The notes beneath the pieces were generated by a model. That model saw only the letters and a list, made by a program, of their open reading frames with translations, did no database searches and was not told where the DNA came from. A stretch of 64,000 bases of DNA from Acanthacorydalis orientalis (taxonomy: Eukaryota > Arthropoda > Insecta > Megaloptera > Corydalidae), in the NCBI GenBank assembly GCA_034766995.1, contig CM068313.1, forward strand, positions 39,362,996 through 39,426,995, given 5' to 3'. Made by a program: the position numbers and the translations under genes. Each line of letters starts with the position of its first letter. Positions within the stretch are counted from its first letter, which is position 1. Of the stretch, positions 34,831 to 48,339 are shown one piece after another.

Positions 34831-35062
34831 CAACATATTAGCATATATGTCGTATTCAGTTCATATTAAATGAAAAGAGCACTGCATGAAATTTGTATAT
34901 TTAATTATGTAATTATTTAAATTTTCCATGGAGCAGATTCATTATTCTGATACGTATTTGTCGTTGTATACACGTCTGATAATTGCTGGCTTTGCTGGAA
35001 TGAGATATTTTTTAATTGTAATCTCACACATTACATCATTCTATATGTGTATACATATACAC

Positions 35063-35065
<3 letters not shown>

Positions 35066-35124
<59 letters not shown>
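35066..35124. repeat. (TA)n microsatellite
   Basis: Pure TA run of about 58 bp preceded by CACATTTATA. The 78-codon frame crossing it is not a gene. Confidence 0.95.
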
Positions 35125-35128
<4 letters not shown>

Positions 35129-35429
35129 TCTAATGCAACCTGTACTGTTCGTTTTATCCTTTAATATTTTTCATAGCTTGATAAATATTTACAAAACAAA
35201 CTTCAAACAATAAGAAAACAAATTTATTTTATTACTGTCATTAATATCTTTTTCTTCATTTAAATTATTTGCAATCAAATCACAATATATTTTATCTTAA
35301 CATTTTTATTCTGCTTTCACATTAATACATCGAAATATGTATTATTGAAATTTTAGTAATCTAAGACATATTTTAATATATTTATTATATTCAATCTGAT
35401 AAGATACGTGTAGTTATTTATTTACATAT

Positions 35430-35432
35430 ATG

Positions 35433-35468
<36 letters not shown>
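35430..35468. repeat. (TA)n(GA)n compound microsatellite
   Basis: TA passes into GA repeats that overrun the left end of MITE copy C. Confidence 0.9.
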
Positions 35469-35474
<6 letters not shown>

Positions 35475-35671
35475 TTCAACTTAGGCTTTTATATGTAAGT
35501 CTTAAAAAAAGCAAAAATTAAAGAAAACATGTTAGCCCCCATTTAGTATTTTAGTTCGGTTGTATTTTAATATTTCATTGAAAAAAATACTAAATAAAAA
35601 ATAACATGACTTTTTTTAACCCCTGCGCCTCCTTTTAATACTTCCATGTGGAAACCTAAATTGAATCACTG
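35469..35671. mobile_element. MITE family 1, copy C
   Basis: A ~200-bp element with terminal inverted repeats. The left end ACGATTCAACTTAGGCTT (first bases degraded into a GA repeat) pairs with the reverse-complemented right end CAGTGATTCAATTTAGGTTT. The interior is A/T-rich with a block (about 35536-35605) that is the reverse complement of the interior of copy A at 43891, so C lies in the opposite orientation to A. No coding sequence. TA dinucleotides flank it. Confidence 0.8.
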
Positions 35672-38499
35672 TATATATATATATATATATATATATTTAC
35701 ATATCATTTGTGTATAATAGGTAAATATCGACGATTTACAGTTAGTCATATGTCTCTTCTAATTTTTTTCCAACGTATTTTCCTAATATTTTCATACTAT
35801 TGACATCCTTCTTCTATGCATTCATAAATCTCTTTTTTATTTTTATATTTTTCTACACTTTTACTCTCACAATCGATAAGAAATGTATAATGATGAGAAT
35901 ACCAGAACATAAATTCTCAATAAATTTTGTTTTATATTCAATAATGCATTCGCTGCTTATAAAGAGATTTTTTCAATATTTTTCTGTTTTTAAATATTTT
36001 ATAGTCAATATTACAAAAAAAAGTAAGGCTGTTTATTTTTTTAAACAGCGTACTTTACTTTTCGATAAAAAATGTATTTTACAAAGATCAACTGGAATTC
36101 ATTTGACAATTAGTCAATAAGTAAAAATTCAAACTGAATCTACTCTAATCGTATATCTGAAACTAAATTAATTTTTTCGTTAACATTCTTTCTCAGCTAT
36201 TAATTCTGTTTTATATAATAAAATGTCTAGCAGAATTAAAAATATTATTACTCAAAATAAAAAAAAATTATCTTTGTATCAATTGTATGTTTTTATATTT
36301 CAAAACACTTGTTCATAAAATTAAAAGTACACTAGATACAAAATTACATTTTTTTACTAACTCGTGTTTTTAAAATAATTATAAATGGAAGGATAAAATC
36401 TATTATATATAGAGAGTGAAATACATAGACAGATTAAATGTTAACATATCTTTTGAATATGTTAATTACTAGCTAATATTTTCTAAATACATTCAAAGTA
36501 TTTTTTTTTAAATATATACTTTTTGTCACAAGAGTCTATAATAAATAAAATGCATTAAATATATTAAAAGTACATTTATATATAAATGTACTTAAATATA
36601 TTATTCTGTTCTCATATAATTTTAATAGAATTATCTTAAAAACTGCATTTCAAATAATTTGTAACGGAAAATATATTGTATAATTTTATAACGTAAGCAA
36701 AAAATATATTTTCACGTTACAGCAATCTCAGCCCAATGATTATATTGTTAGTGAAATAACTCGGCTAGAAATATTTTTTATCGTCGAACTTTTTACACTC
36801 AGTCTGAGTTTTTACCAGTCGAAATTTTATCCATCAAAGTAATTGAGGAAAAAACATGCACCTGAATATATTATTACGAAACTACTTTTGTGAATTTTTT
36901 AGTACTTTTAAAAATTACTTTTTTAACAGTAGGTTTATATTTAATTTTTAAAACAATTCAACAAATATATGTATAAATTATATAAATATATTTTATAATA
37001 ATTTATGCTTCAATTCTACCTGTATCTTTCAAATACTATTGTAAGTAAAAAATAAATTAATAAGTATAAAAGTTTAAATTATTAATTTGAAAAGCAAAAA
37101 TTATTAATGACAACTATAAAATATTATTTTTTTATTTTATTAACATAATCAACATCAAATTACTTGTACAGTATACTTTTAATAACAAAATTATTATTAA
37201 GAGACCTGTTATTTTTCAAAAGAACTTCTATTCGAATTAAATCGATATGCTCAATTAACAAATAAAATAACTGTTTTATCTAAAATAACAGTTAAATGCA
37301 ATTTCAGAACATGTTAATTGATCGAAGCTGTTATCATACGATATAATTAAAAGACTAGTTATAGTACTTAATTTCAAAAAAAATATCTATTTCACGATGA
37401 TTAATTATCCCTCGTGTATCAAATATTTACGAATCATCAAATAAATACACGGACTAATAATTCCAATCAAATAAAATTTATAATTATATTGATATTATTT
37501 CAGTACATTTTTGCTTTTATAAAAATTAATGATATAGAACACCATTTTTAATTTAAGATTTTTGATATTTAATCTATCACAATGAAATATAAGTTCTTAA
37601 TATTTATTTTAAATCAAACTGTTGATAAATATAACTAATCTTCTTTGCAAACACCTTGCATTTTAAGAAATTGCTGCTAAAAATTAACAGTTTTACTATT
37701 ATTTTTAACTTGAACATAGTCGATGCTAATTTTTAATTGACCAATGTTCGTAGTATAAAATATTTGGTTATAGATGTATATTTGTATACATTTTATAACT
37801 GTTTTTAAATAATCTCAAGATAAGTCTTATATTATCTATTAAATTATTTTGAGATAATGATCGTTAAAATACTATATAAATTCTACACGTTTTACTGTTT
37901 ATTAATTGCATTAAAATTAAAAAACATGTATAAGCATATGTGAATAAATCATATAATGTATGCATATAATTCAACAACAAAACCATTAAACATTGTTGAA
38001 ACTATTATACGTTAATTAAATTCAGACAACAAAAATATTTAACGAGACCATACTTTCATAAATGTTGATTAAGAACGCATAATATAAAAACATTATTCTA
38101 TAATATTTAAAACGAATTAGACACAGTCTAAATCTTCTGAAAAGAATGAAAACTTCCTCACCAACAACAATTACATCAAATTCAGTATTCTGATAATAGT
38201 AGGTAAAATTAGTGAAATATTTAAATTATTTAAATCTTTTCCCGTAGAACAAATCTACAGTTTAGAGATATTTCAGCATATTCTTCAACGAACTAAGTAC
38301 TTCAGACTTTAAGGATATTTCTTTTCAAAAATTTCCTGTGCCGACTAAATAAAAATATTTTTTAAATTCAGTTAATTTTTACAAATGAAATTTTCACACA
38401 CTCAGAATTTAGCCACAGTGTCAGAACTGTATTGTGAAGCTAAATTCAGATTGACAATTCTATTTTTTAATTTATCGAAATTTATCATTTATAATTACA

Positions 38500-38536
<37 letters not shown>

Positions 38537-38717
38537 TATATAAGTTAAAAAATTTTATAAAAAATAATTATCGATTATTTTATCATTTTTTAAAAAACTT
38601 TTTGTCGATGATGTTGCTGTAGAACTTTTTTTTCTTATTTAACTTTTTTTTAATATACCTAAATAGTATTATTTTCTGTTCTAACTTAGTTAAAGCGATA
38701 TTTAATATACATTTATA

Positions 38718-38718
<1 letters not shown>
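35672..38718. other. AT-rich spacer
   Basis: A 106-codon frame at 35800-36120 has no ATG start, no domain and only A/T-biased residues; I consider it chance. A 26-bp perfect palindrome AAGTACATTTATA/TATAAATGTACTT lies at 36568-36593. TA tracts at 35670-35697 and 38502-38541. Nothing else is recognised. Confidence 0.6.

Positions 38719-38780
<62 letters not shown>
38719..38780. repeat. (TA)n microsatellite, left flank of repeat pair A copy 2
   Basis: Pure TA run ending exactly where homology with 5543-5739 begins. Confidence 0.95.
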
Positions 38781-38783
<3 letters not shown>

Positions 38784-38973
38784 CACTCATCTGGAACATG
38801 TTACGGTTTTTTATTGTAATTCAGAAAATGTTTTAATTCGCATCGAAAAGGGTAGCATAAATAAACAGACTTGGCTATTAACACACGAAAAACTCTTTAA
38901 TTAATGAAATATTCGTACATATATTAAAAATTAACAAAACTTTAATGTACATCTCTACAATCTATAATTGTAC

Positions 38974-38976
<3 letters not shown>
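38779..38976. repeat. dispersed repeat pair A, copy 2
   Basis: Near-identical to 5543-5739, same orientation, bounded on both sides by long TA arrays (38719-38780 and 38975-39034). The high identity over ~195 bp in rapidly drifting A/T-rich DNA implies a recent duplication, gene conversion or selection. No structural signature of a transposon class was found. Confidence 0.85.

Positions 38977-39034
<58 letters not shown>
38975..39034. repeat. (TA)n microsatellite between two repeats
   Basis: Pure TA run separating repeat pair A copy 2 from the hAT-like remnant at 39035. Confidence 0.95.
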
Positions 39035-39037
<3 letters not shown>

Positions 39038-39405
39038 CGTACGATTTAGATAAGGGCAACATTGGCCACTCCACAAGGCAGCAAATTTTGAGAGGCCGCA
39101 AATCTTGATGGACGAAGAATTTTGAAAAGCTGGAAATTTTATTTTCGATCATAATTTCGTTTTACAGGTAGCTCAAAATGTGAAAAGAAAAATTAAATCT
39201 AAAAAGTTTTGTAGTTCAAATTTTGTTTTTTTTTTAAATTTATGTAACAGAACAACATAGTTTGCATTTTTTTAAATAAATTAAATGAATGGAAAATTTT
39301 ACAAATTTTTTAGTGATTAAATTTTTTCTGTTGAAATGTACTCAAAATCACTGTCAGTCGCGGATTTCTTTTAATTCATTTAGGCAAGAGTTGGAAGGGA
39401 AGGGA
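39035..39405. mobile_element. hAT-like remnant
   Basis: Starts CAGCGTACGATTTAGATAAG, then GGGCAAC, similar to the CAGTGGCGGATTTAGG…GGGC ends of hAT-type MITEs. A second such word, CAGTCGCGGATTTC, occurs at about 39355 in the same orientation. This may be a tandem or nested insertion rather than the far end. No coding capacity. Low certainty on class and right boundary. Confidence 0.35.
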
Positions 39406-39452
<47 letters not shown>

Positions 39453-39456
39453 TATG

Positions 39457-39499
<43 letters not shown>
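39406..39499. repeat. compound (TA)n microsatellite
   Basis: TA runs with TGTA and TGTATTA interruptions, about 94 bp. Confidence 0.9.
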
Positions 39500-39502
<3 letters not shown>

Positions 39503-39829
39503 AAACTACAATCATACATTTATAATATTTTAATTAATATTCTTCACCGTATTTATCACAAGTGTTATTAATAAGACTTTTATACTTCCATTTGTATTAT
39601 ATTATTATACATGTTTTTAATTCGTACGTTTATTATGTAATAAATTGAATATATAAAAGTATAGTTCAAAAAAAATTAAAACCCTGTCCTAAAACCAGTT
39701 ATAACGTTGTACGAGTATAAATTAATATAACTTGTTTTCAATATTTGTCGAGAAACTTAAATTTTGAATAGAAGAATAACTTTAGATTTTTATAATACAA
39801 ATCTGACATTTTTCTGTCGTTGTATATTC
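39500..39829. other. AT-rich spacer
   Basis: Nothing recognisable. Confidence 0.6.
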
Positions 39830-40300
39830 TCTGAAAAGGTGCACTACTGATACATACAATTTAAATGCAACAACAATATAGTCGAGCAGTATCCTGGCAG
39901 AGTATCTCAGTCACGATTCTGTGTATGATCGATGTCCAGATGACCCGAGATATCCCTAGGCTTTATGCTACACTCTGTACACCTTGTTGGAATGTCCAGT
40001 CGTCCAATGCGTCGTAACGTACGAAACAAAGATGCCAAAATCACGCAGAATTCAACTGGAGAAACGTTCCAGGCGAGTACACGCTCGTTTTAAATACAAC
40101 GGATAATCAGTCGGTCAGTTCGAGGGTCAGCATACTTACGCTTGCCAGTAGATTGAAAATTCACATTGAACGAGCACATTGAAGAAGTCTGGATTATATT
40201 AAATACCTGTAACTGACACCTTCGGCACTTTTAATTCACGCCATAACGTAGTGCAGACGGGCAGAGTTTAATATTAAATTTATTGGTTATCTGATTGGAT
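39830..40300. promoter_or_regulatory. long GC-richer island, candidate promoter or enhancer
   Basis: One of the longest balanced-composition blocks (about 470 bp), with many CpGs and repeated TCAGT words near 40110-40135 that fit the arthropod initiator. A partial CTCF-like word, CCAGTAGATTGA, lies at 40144-40155. Stops occur in all frames, so it is not an obvious coding exon. Confidence 0.4.
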
Positions 40301-40437
40301 GTTGAGTACTCTTTTACATTTGGCAAATTGGCTTTGTTCACGTGATTCTTATTTATTATAGCCGATTCAATGAAATTTTATTTAAACTTGTTGACGATCA
40401 CAATGAACGAGAATACATTCACGTGTATGTTAATATG

Positions 40438-40501
<64 letters not shown>
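40438..40501. repeat. (TA)n microsatellite, about 60 bp
   Basis: TA run preceded by GTATATGTA. Confidence 0.95.
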
Positions 40502-40505
<4 letters not shown>

Positions 40506-41029
40506 ACAGTATTAAAACTTCATAAACAAGTTCGTGAAAAAGATTTTTACCCATAATTAACACATGCTCCTATAATAAAAAAATGAATTATACATAAAAA
40601 TAAAAATACATGAAAAATCATAAATTTCAAATAAACTAATTATCTTTTTTCAATATTATTTTAGCATTTAAATATAATTGGATTTATATAACCGATACTA
40701 TTCTGTATGTCAACGTTCTCAGAAACTAATATTCTTATTTAATTTCAATCATTCGATTTGGAAACAATACTCTCAAAATTTACCTAAAATACTGAAATCG
40801 GTTATTTATAATAAACCAGTATAATGATCTAAGAGAATCTGAAAAGAAGATTACTAACAAAAAATTAATGAGAAAATAAATTACCAAATGTTTTTAAGTA
40901 TTTTTTTAATTTACAAAAATATAATCACCTATAGAAACAACGAGAATTATTGAAAAACAAATGTGTAAATATAAAAATCGTATTTTTCTAAGATTAAAGT
41001 ACTGTTATTTTTAGACTTTTTATTTTATT
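40502..41029. other. AT-rich spacer
   Basis: Nothing recognisable. Confidence 0.6.
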
Positions 41030-41283
41030 ACTAGTATGTAGCCCGTCAAAATTGCCAGAAAATTATAAAGAAGTATAGAAAGAAAAAACTGTTTATTGGT
41101 TTTCACGGCATAATATATTTAAACACAAAAAATACCTAAGAACGAAATTTAATGAATTAAACTTGAAACCTGTCTACTGTGAAAATTTCCTTATACACCG
41201 CATTCGCAAGACGGCGGCAGATGGCCACGTTACGGACAACGTGAGAGAAATATGGATTTTTATTATAATAAAAAAAATTAAGG
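41030..41283. repeat. dispersed repeat pair B, copy 1
   Basis: Begins ACTAGTATGTAGCCCGTCAA and ends in TTTTTATTATAATAAAAAAA. It is clearly related to 47296-47526, same orientation, with the same order of blocks: head, AATATATTTAAACAC, ACGAAATTTAATGAATTAAA, GAGAGAAATAT, A/T tail. Divergence is much higher than in pair A. A GC-richer block (about 41196-41245) is present here and only poorly matched in copy 2. The fixed head and A/T-rich tail would suit a SINE or a LINE 3' end, but I cannot assign a class. Confidence 0.7.
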
Positions 41284-42541
41284 AGATTCTCAAAATAAAA
41301 ATAAACTTACACAATTTTTTGATTTTGTTCGAATTAATTTATTTCCCTTGAAAATCTGACTTCGACTAACACCATCGCTACTTATATTAAGGTTCATTTA
41401 TATCTTGAAAGTTTTGAAGTATTTAGTGGAAAGATCTACAATATCAAGAACAAAACAGTAATCGTTTCGACTGAATAACAATACTCTAATACACAAATCC
41501 ATTGTCATTCGAGAATTCTTAGAATCTAAAGACATGATACTTAATGAAACTTAAAGGCATAATACTTAATCATCCCTTAACTCGGCAAATGTGTACCTTT
41601 TGAATATTTTTTACTCCTTGAACTAAAATTTTAAATTAAAGACAAGTGTTTTGATGACACTGAACATATCCAAAATTCTCTGACCAACATCATAGAAATC
41701 ATTTCCAATAATAACTTTCAGAAATGTCCTAAGAAAATAACAATAGTTATAAAAAATATATTAAAATCTAATCTGAATATGCAATAAAATCTATTTCGAA
41801 TATGTAATAAAAAAACACTAAAAGATAATTCTTTTTTCAAATCAATCCGAACATTTTTGTGACAGGCTGTACGAATATATAAAAATGTGTCTATTCTTAT
41901 TTTTTTTTCTCTGTTCAGTTCTGTTAAATTTCTCCAATTATTTGTTAATTTTTATAAACCATTATACATGTTTCGTTCATTTCAGTGATTATATTTTTTG
42001 TAAATATTATAATTTTGCTTCAATTCTATGCCACCACTGTCATAAATATTATATTTTAATACAAGCCCTAATGTAAAAATTGTATGCGTTATGTATTAAA
42101 AAGTGTATTAAATTTATAAGACAAATACGATATGTTTTTATCATTATTTTATAATTAAAAGATACATGTATATAAATTTTATACATACTCTCACTTATTT
42201 TAATACTTTTATAAGCGAATTTATTCCTCGAGAATGGAGATTATTCCATTACAGTATAAGATACATGTCGACTACTTGAGTTATAAATCATCATTCCATC
42301 GATGGTATATTAGATTAATTATCTTGATTTCAAAATTATAAATATATTTTTGTACAGAAAATTTAATATCAAATTAATTTTGCATTCCAACAACACACTA
42401 ATTCTAAACAATACTTTATAATGACTAAAAAGTAAATTTTTAGAATGTACTGAAATAACTAAAGGGAGTTTCTTAATCATAGGGCATCAATCATGTACAA
42501 TGTTCATTAAAAAAATCAAATTTATTTTCAATACCTCATTG

Positions 42542-42602
<61 letters not shown>

Positions 42603-43417
42603 CATCCATTAAAGAAATGAAATGAAATTTGTAAAGATGTAACAAATAAACTTTTAGAATCTATACCGAATCGATTGAAATTTATTTTCAAGTGTAAAGA
42701 ATATACGCAATATATTAATTGCAATAAGTGTATTGCTTTTTCACATTATATTAGTTACATACTGAACACTCTGTATGCTTTGTATTGTACAATGAATAGT
42801 AAAAAATGATTTCTCTTCGAATGTATATTTTATGTTTATTTTAATGCAAAAATATTTAAAATTGTATTAATAAATGATAATAAAATATAACTGGATAAAA
42901 AAGCACGTCGAATACTTTTGCGATCTACGCTACATAAAAAAGATTATTAACTATCGTATGTTTCATGTTATCCATTTTTTTTTACAATCGGTATAGTATT
43001 CTGTCATGTAAACATATAAACTTTTCAGCTTCTATCTAGAATAAATAAATCAAAATTTACATAACATATTAGAAAATAAATGCAAAATCTATTAGTTATT
43101 CATGTAGTATGAACACGTCGCAATCAAAAAAAGAAATAAATTTATTGAATCGCTCACAGGTGTTCAGAGATGCGCAGCTTTGTATCTTCAATTGTTTCAT
43201 ATTCATAATGCTCGATTTTGTTGACCAATGCCAACCACAGTGACTTCTGAATAATACAATAGCTATTATAGATGCTGCAGGTCTGATATTTCTATTTACA
43301 TTATGTGCATAGTTGAACATAAAGATGTATACACAGTATAAAGCTTTTAAAATGCATTACATGTCTAGTACATTGTTTGTTTGTTTTTTTTTTCACTCGA
43401 AGACCATATTTTTCGAT

Positions 43418-43455
<38 letters not shown>

Positions 43456-43759
43456 AACGTATAAATTAATAAACGAAATTTGAAACTTGAAACATTTATA
43501 AACAAAAATTAGAATATTTTTGTATAAATTTTGCTCAACACGTTTGTAGTTATTGTTATTGAGTTCAATTTTAAACAAACATAAAGTAATGTTCAATACC
43601 ATGCATAAGAAATATTTTTAGCTGCAAGATTATATTTGTAATATGTTATACAGAATGCTGTTTTATATCCACAATTTATTAAATATCAAAAATGATCACA
43701 TATAGAAATTCTGTTTTCTAATAATTATAATTGTAAAATATTCTTATACACTATCTATT
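41284..43759. other. AT-rich spacer
   Basis: TA tracts at 42544-42598 and 43421-43452. The frame at 43096-43320 (74 codons, minus) has more mixed residues but no domain. Nothing else is recognised. Confidence 0.6.
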
Positions 43760-43843
<84 letters not shown>

Positions 43844-43890
43844 TGTATATATATATATATATGTACATGTATATATATATATATATATAT
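43760..43890. repeat. compound TA array, left flank of MITE copy A
   Basis: TA with GTATATGTA and the variant ATGTACATGTA repeated at about 43838 and 43861, giving a ~22-bp higher-order period. Confidence 0.9.
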
Positions 43891-44094
43891 AGGTGATTCA
43901 ATTTAGGCTTTCACATGAAAGCATTTAAAGAGAGCGTAGGGGTTAAAAAAAGTCAGGTTATTTTTATTTAATATTTTAGTTCAATTCAATATTAAAATAC
44001 AATTGAAATAAAATAGTAAATGGGGGATAAGTGTTTTTTTTTTCATTTTTTCCTTTTTTAATACTTCTGTGTGGAAGCTTAAGTTGAATCACCT
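43891..44094. mobile_element. MITE family 1, copy A
   Basis: About 204 bp. The left end AGGTGATTCAATTTAGGCTT (continuing TCACATGAAAG) and the right end, reverse-complemented AGGTGATTCAACTTAAGCTT (continuing CCACACAG), are terminal inverted repeats of at least 28 bp with a few mismatches. The flanking dinucleotide is TA on both sides, as for Tc1/mariner-type insertions. The interior has no coding sequence. Copies B (62437) and C (35469) share ends and interior. Confidence 0.88.
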
Positions 44095-44107
44095 ATATAT
44101 TTGTATA

Positions 44108-44190
<83 letters not shown>
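44095..44190. repeat. compound TA array, right flank of MITE copy A
   Basis: TA runs with TTGTA and TACATA variants. Confidence 0.9.
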
Positions 44191-44195
<5 letters not shown>

Positions 44196-45773
44196 AACAA
44201 ATAACCAATTGTTAACTGTTTTGATGCTTTTTCAATATTTCGTTCATTAATTTTACAATTATTTTAATTTTTTACATATTGAAGAATCTTATTTTAAACT
44301 AGTTTGCATTACTTTGTCTTTCATTTTTATTATATTTGTGTAATTTGTGTATATGTATAGGCTTACTTGTATAAAAAAAAATCATTTCATACATTCGTGA
44401 TATTAAATTCCAAATATATTACAAAACATAACTTTCAAATATTATTACGTCACTTTCAATGCATATAGAATGCATTGAATTGTTCTTTTGTGAAAGATAT
44501 TGTATTGAACAATATAGTAATTGATTATTTCTGTCTAAAACTTAAATACTGAATTCTGGTTTTCTTATTACTTCATAAAATTTTTATAATAATTGAATAT
44601 ACTGATTTTTCCATCTTACTCTCACAAATGTCTCTTTTCTACTTTATTTTGAATTTTAAAATAGTTTGTCCTTTAAACATGACGTTAATATTGAACAATA
44701 CAGTTATTACACTGTGACTACATCCACTTTATCAACGATTTTTTTCACCGTACGAAGGACAATATTTTTTTTCTAATAAAAAATTTGCAATAAATAATTA
44801 TTGATCTTTTTGAATTATTGTTCATACGCATTTTTAGGAGCCATCATCTTCAAAATAGCAACGTACCAAAACATTTGATTTTTCTGTAAAAATAATAACT
44901 CGGAATGACAATAAAATTAGTATTCAGACAAATATATAGATATAGATGAAAACTATTTAAATTTATTATATAATGTATATAATTCATTTTTTCTGAGAAT
45001 GAATACAAAAGAAATTATTATAGTAATTTTCTTTATGGATGTAATTTTATACTATTTTACATAAAATGACAATAAGAAATCGAAATCAGTAAAATAAAGT
45101 TTTATTATCGTTAAAAATATTATACTGTATGGAAATTTGAAAAAATAAAATAAAACCACTTAATATTTTTTTCTTGTATCAAACATTGTGGTGTGTTTTA
45201 TTAAGAAACTATATTAATATTTTTCATTTTAAAAGTTATTAAAATTGAATTTATTATATAAAAGTAAATAATCCATTTTGACTTAAATTCAAAAAATCTT
45301 TTCAACCCTGACTAGTTGAATAATATATAAGAATATATTGTCAACATTAATTTCGACTCAACCAGTGCACAATAAGTGCAAAATGTACGAAATTAAAAAT
45401 ATTTAACGACAAGTTTGAAACGGTTCTGTGAACAGAATAATGAACAAAATATTCAAATATAAAATTATGTATCGTAAATCTATACGTAGAGGGTTGTTAA
45501 CTGTGTGAAATGCATTTCAAATATTTCCCTGGGTGAAGAATAATTTCGTTTCGCTAAGATGAACATAGTTTTGGGAACACTTGTGGAATGCAGGTGGCAT
45601 GTCATAGAATTTTATTCGAAGTCTAGGAAACAAGTGACGTAATTCTCTATTATCCGTATTATTTAATATAACTAGTATAGTCCTAATCTAAATTGTCTAT
45701 ATTGTCAACTTAATAAACACACGCAATCATTTACATATACATACACACGAGCACACATGTGTGTGTACATGTT

Positions 45774-45841
<68 letters not shown>

Positions 45842-46798
45842 AAATATTAGTAGATTTCTAAAAACTAAATTAAAATAAATATTATTGAATGAATTTTGTT
45901 TAAAATAATAATTCTTCTCTATTCAAAATCATATATTTAATATACATTTTTAATTCATACAGGCAATGCCTCATCATTCAATTATACACCAGAAATAGAT
46001 TTATTCCATCGCATTAAACAAATCTAGAGGATTTAAAATTTTAGTATGGGTATAAAAATATAATTAATTTAAAAATGTTGTTCAATTTGATTATCATAAA
46101 ATGAACGAAAATAGAATTATACAGAAAATATAAAAAATATGTAAAAGAAAAAATAGTTAACAACATAAAAAATGTACACCTTCATAACCATTTATGAATC
46201 ACAGACTAAAGGGTTTATTATAATTAATTAGTAATATTAAAATCATAATTATAATAAATATCTTACTAAAATTAACAAATTGACATTTATAGAATAATTT
46301 TTATCTATTAAGTAAAAAAATAAATGAGGTTTATGGCATTCATATTCATAACAAAAACTGCAATTATTTTCCTGATATTTTGTCTCTAGTACAAAAATAT
46401 CTTATATTTATCTCTTAATATCAATTTATACACATTATATTATTTAACATTTTATTTTTGAAAATATTTAATTAATTTTTTTAATTCCCAAATAGATTTT
46501 TTTATAACCACCATCATTATAAATCTTGAAAATATATTTAGTATACATTGTATTATACTCTGCTTATCTTAAACTAGTTTCCACTTTTTCAAAATTCAGT
46601 TACAAGTCATAATTACAGAAGTTGAATAAATAATCTTAGGTATAAAGTATATAAACCAGTTTTATTAAATGCTTGTTTATTACATGAGTAGCTGTTTCTA
46701 AATAAGTTAGTTTTCAATACAATGTCTGCATAAATTGATGTTACTTCTATCTCTTTAACATTAATCGGAAACAAATATTTATACTGTTCCTTAAGTGA

Positions 46799-46897
<99 letters not shown>

Positions 46898-47295
46898 AAT
46901 ATGTGTGTGTATGTCAGAATGTAAAAAAGATTAAATCTAAAATATCAAAAGTATAAAACGTCACCCATAATTTTTCATACCACATAACTCTAAAAAATAA
47001 CTTTGGAATAACCTTATTCTTGAAAAATGCACATTTTTTAACCAAAAAGCATATTTTTTATAAAATGTGCAATAATTGTACTTTATTTTTTATATATTCT
47101 AATAAATAATAATAAATTTTAATATTAGACACATTTATAAGCGATGTAGTCTTTAACGGATGAAAAAGTAAATTTAATCAATATTTATTGCTCATTCAGA
47201 ATTAAAAAGATAGTCATCACTTTAAATCAGAACAAAATACTTGTTTTAAAACATTGAACTTATACTTTTAATAAAGTCAAATAAATATTAAATAA
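44191..47295. other. AT-rich spacer with a small island at 45490-45645
   Basis: TA arrays at 45776-45839 and 46799-46898 (compound, with TGTATATATACA palindromes). At 45490-45645 a slightly GC-richer patch holds CAGGTGGCAT (45591-45600, partial CTCF-like or E-box word) and TGACGTAA (45635-45642, ATF/C-EBP-type). No gene is seen. Confidence 0.5.
46799..46898. repeat. compound (TA)n microsatellite, about 100 bp
   Basis: TA blocks separated by TGTA and TACA variants that make the array internally palindromic. Confidence 0.9.
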
Positions 47296-47526
47296 ACTAG
47301 TATATAGCCCGTCAAAATTGATGGGAAAGAAGAAGAAACATAGTAAGGTTGGTGTTTATAATATAATGTATTTAAACAAAAAAAAATACTTAATAACGAA
47401 ACTTAATGAATTAAACTTGAAGCCTTTGAGCTGACAAAGCAAACCTTTCTCGTCGCCATAGATACTCGTCTTACTAACAAAGTGACGAGAAATATAGTGT
47501 TTTTATTATTATAAAAATAATACAGG
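47296..47526. repeat. dispersed repeat pair B, copy 2
   Basis: Begins ACTAGTATATAGCCCGTCAA and ends TTTTTATTATTATAAAAATA; related to 41030-41283. Its head contains CCCGTCA-AAAT-TGATGGG, a 7-bp stem with one G·T-type position, which may reflect a structured terminus. Copy 1 has decayed at this hairpin. Confidence 0.7.
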
Positions 47527-48018
47527 TTAAATAACTAATAAAACTTATAAACTGTTTACAGTAATATATGAAAGTATATGTTTTATTAAATTTGTAATTT
47601 ATTTTATAATACTCAATTCAATTCGGAAAACTAGTAATCTCAAAAATATTATTATTTGTATTTTTTACTTCCATAAGTAATATCTTTTTCTGTTAATGAA
47701 ATATTTTGAAATATAAAAAGAAATGGACAAGCTATTGGAAGTATTGCTAGTAAAGAAGGCTAGTATTGCTAGGAAGTAAAGCTATCGGAAAAGTGTTGAG
47801 AACAAATCAATAAACATAAAAATGCCCAGAAGGAGACCGACAATTAATTAAAGACAATCGAATAATATTCAGGTGTACAGAACAAGTATATTAAAATTTA
47901 AAATAAAAATATTATAATTTGTATTGAAAGTATGTGGAAATCGTTCAAATTGGAAGAAAATGCAAGATTTTTATTCAGCACTAGATCATTAAATGTTAAT
48001 AAGAACATAATGATAGTT

Positions 48019-48071
<53 letters not shown>

Positions 48072-48149
48072 ATGAGAATATCTGTAGATATCTGTTGGTA
48101 AAATGTATAATTCATACTTAAAGATTTTCTTCATATAGATTATATAAAT

Positions 48150-48201
<52 letters not shown>

Positions 48202-48339
48202 CTAGAAACATTAACAAATACAAGTGAAAATTAATAAACAAAATGATGTAGAACAGAAGCTCAACAAAATCAAATGATTAAAATAATGAATTCGAATTAA
48301 ACGGAACTACAAACTGTACTTTTCATGTTTACTGAGATA
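47527..48339. other. AT-rich spacer
   Basis: TA arrays at 48023-48067 and 48153-48200. A purine-rich segment at 47710-47860 shows no usable frame. Confidence 0.6.

Noticed and set aside
35800..36120. 106-codon plus-strand frame
   Set aside because: It lacks an ATG start and is dominated by Phe, Ile, Lys and Tyr as expected from base composition. No domain, signal or codon structure is visible.
47820..47880. Arg-Arg-Arg-Pro-Thr coding-like word as a LINE C-terminus
   Set aside because: A single short word with a stop directly after it and no further supporting block.
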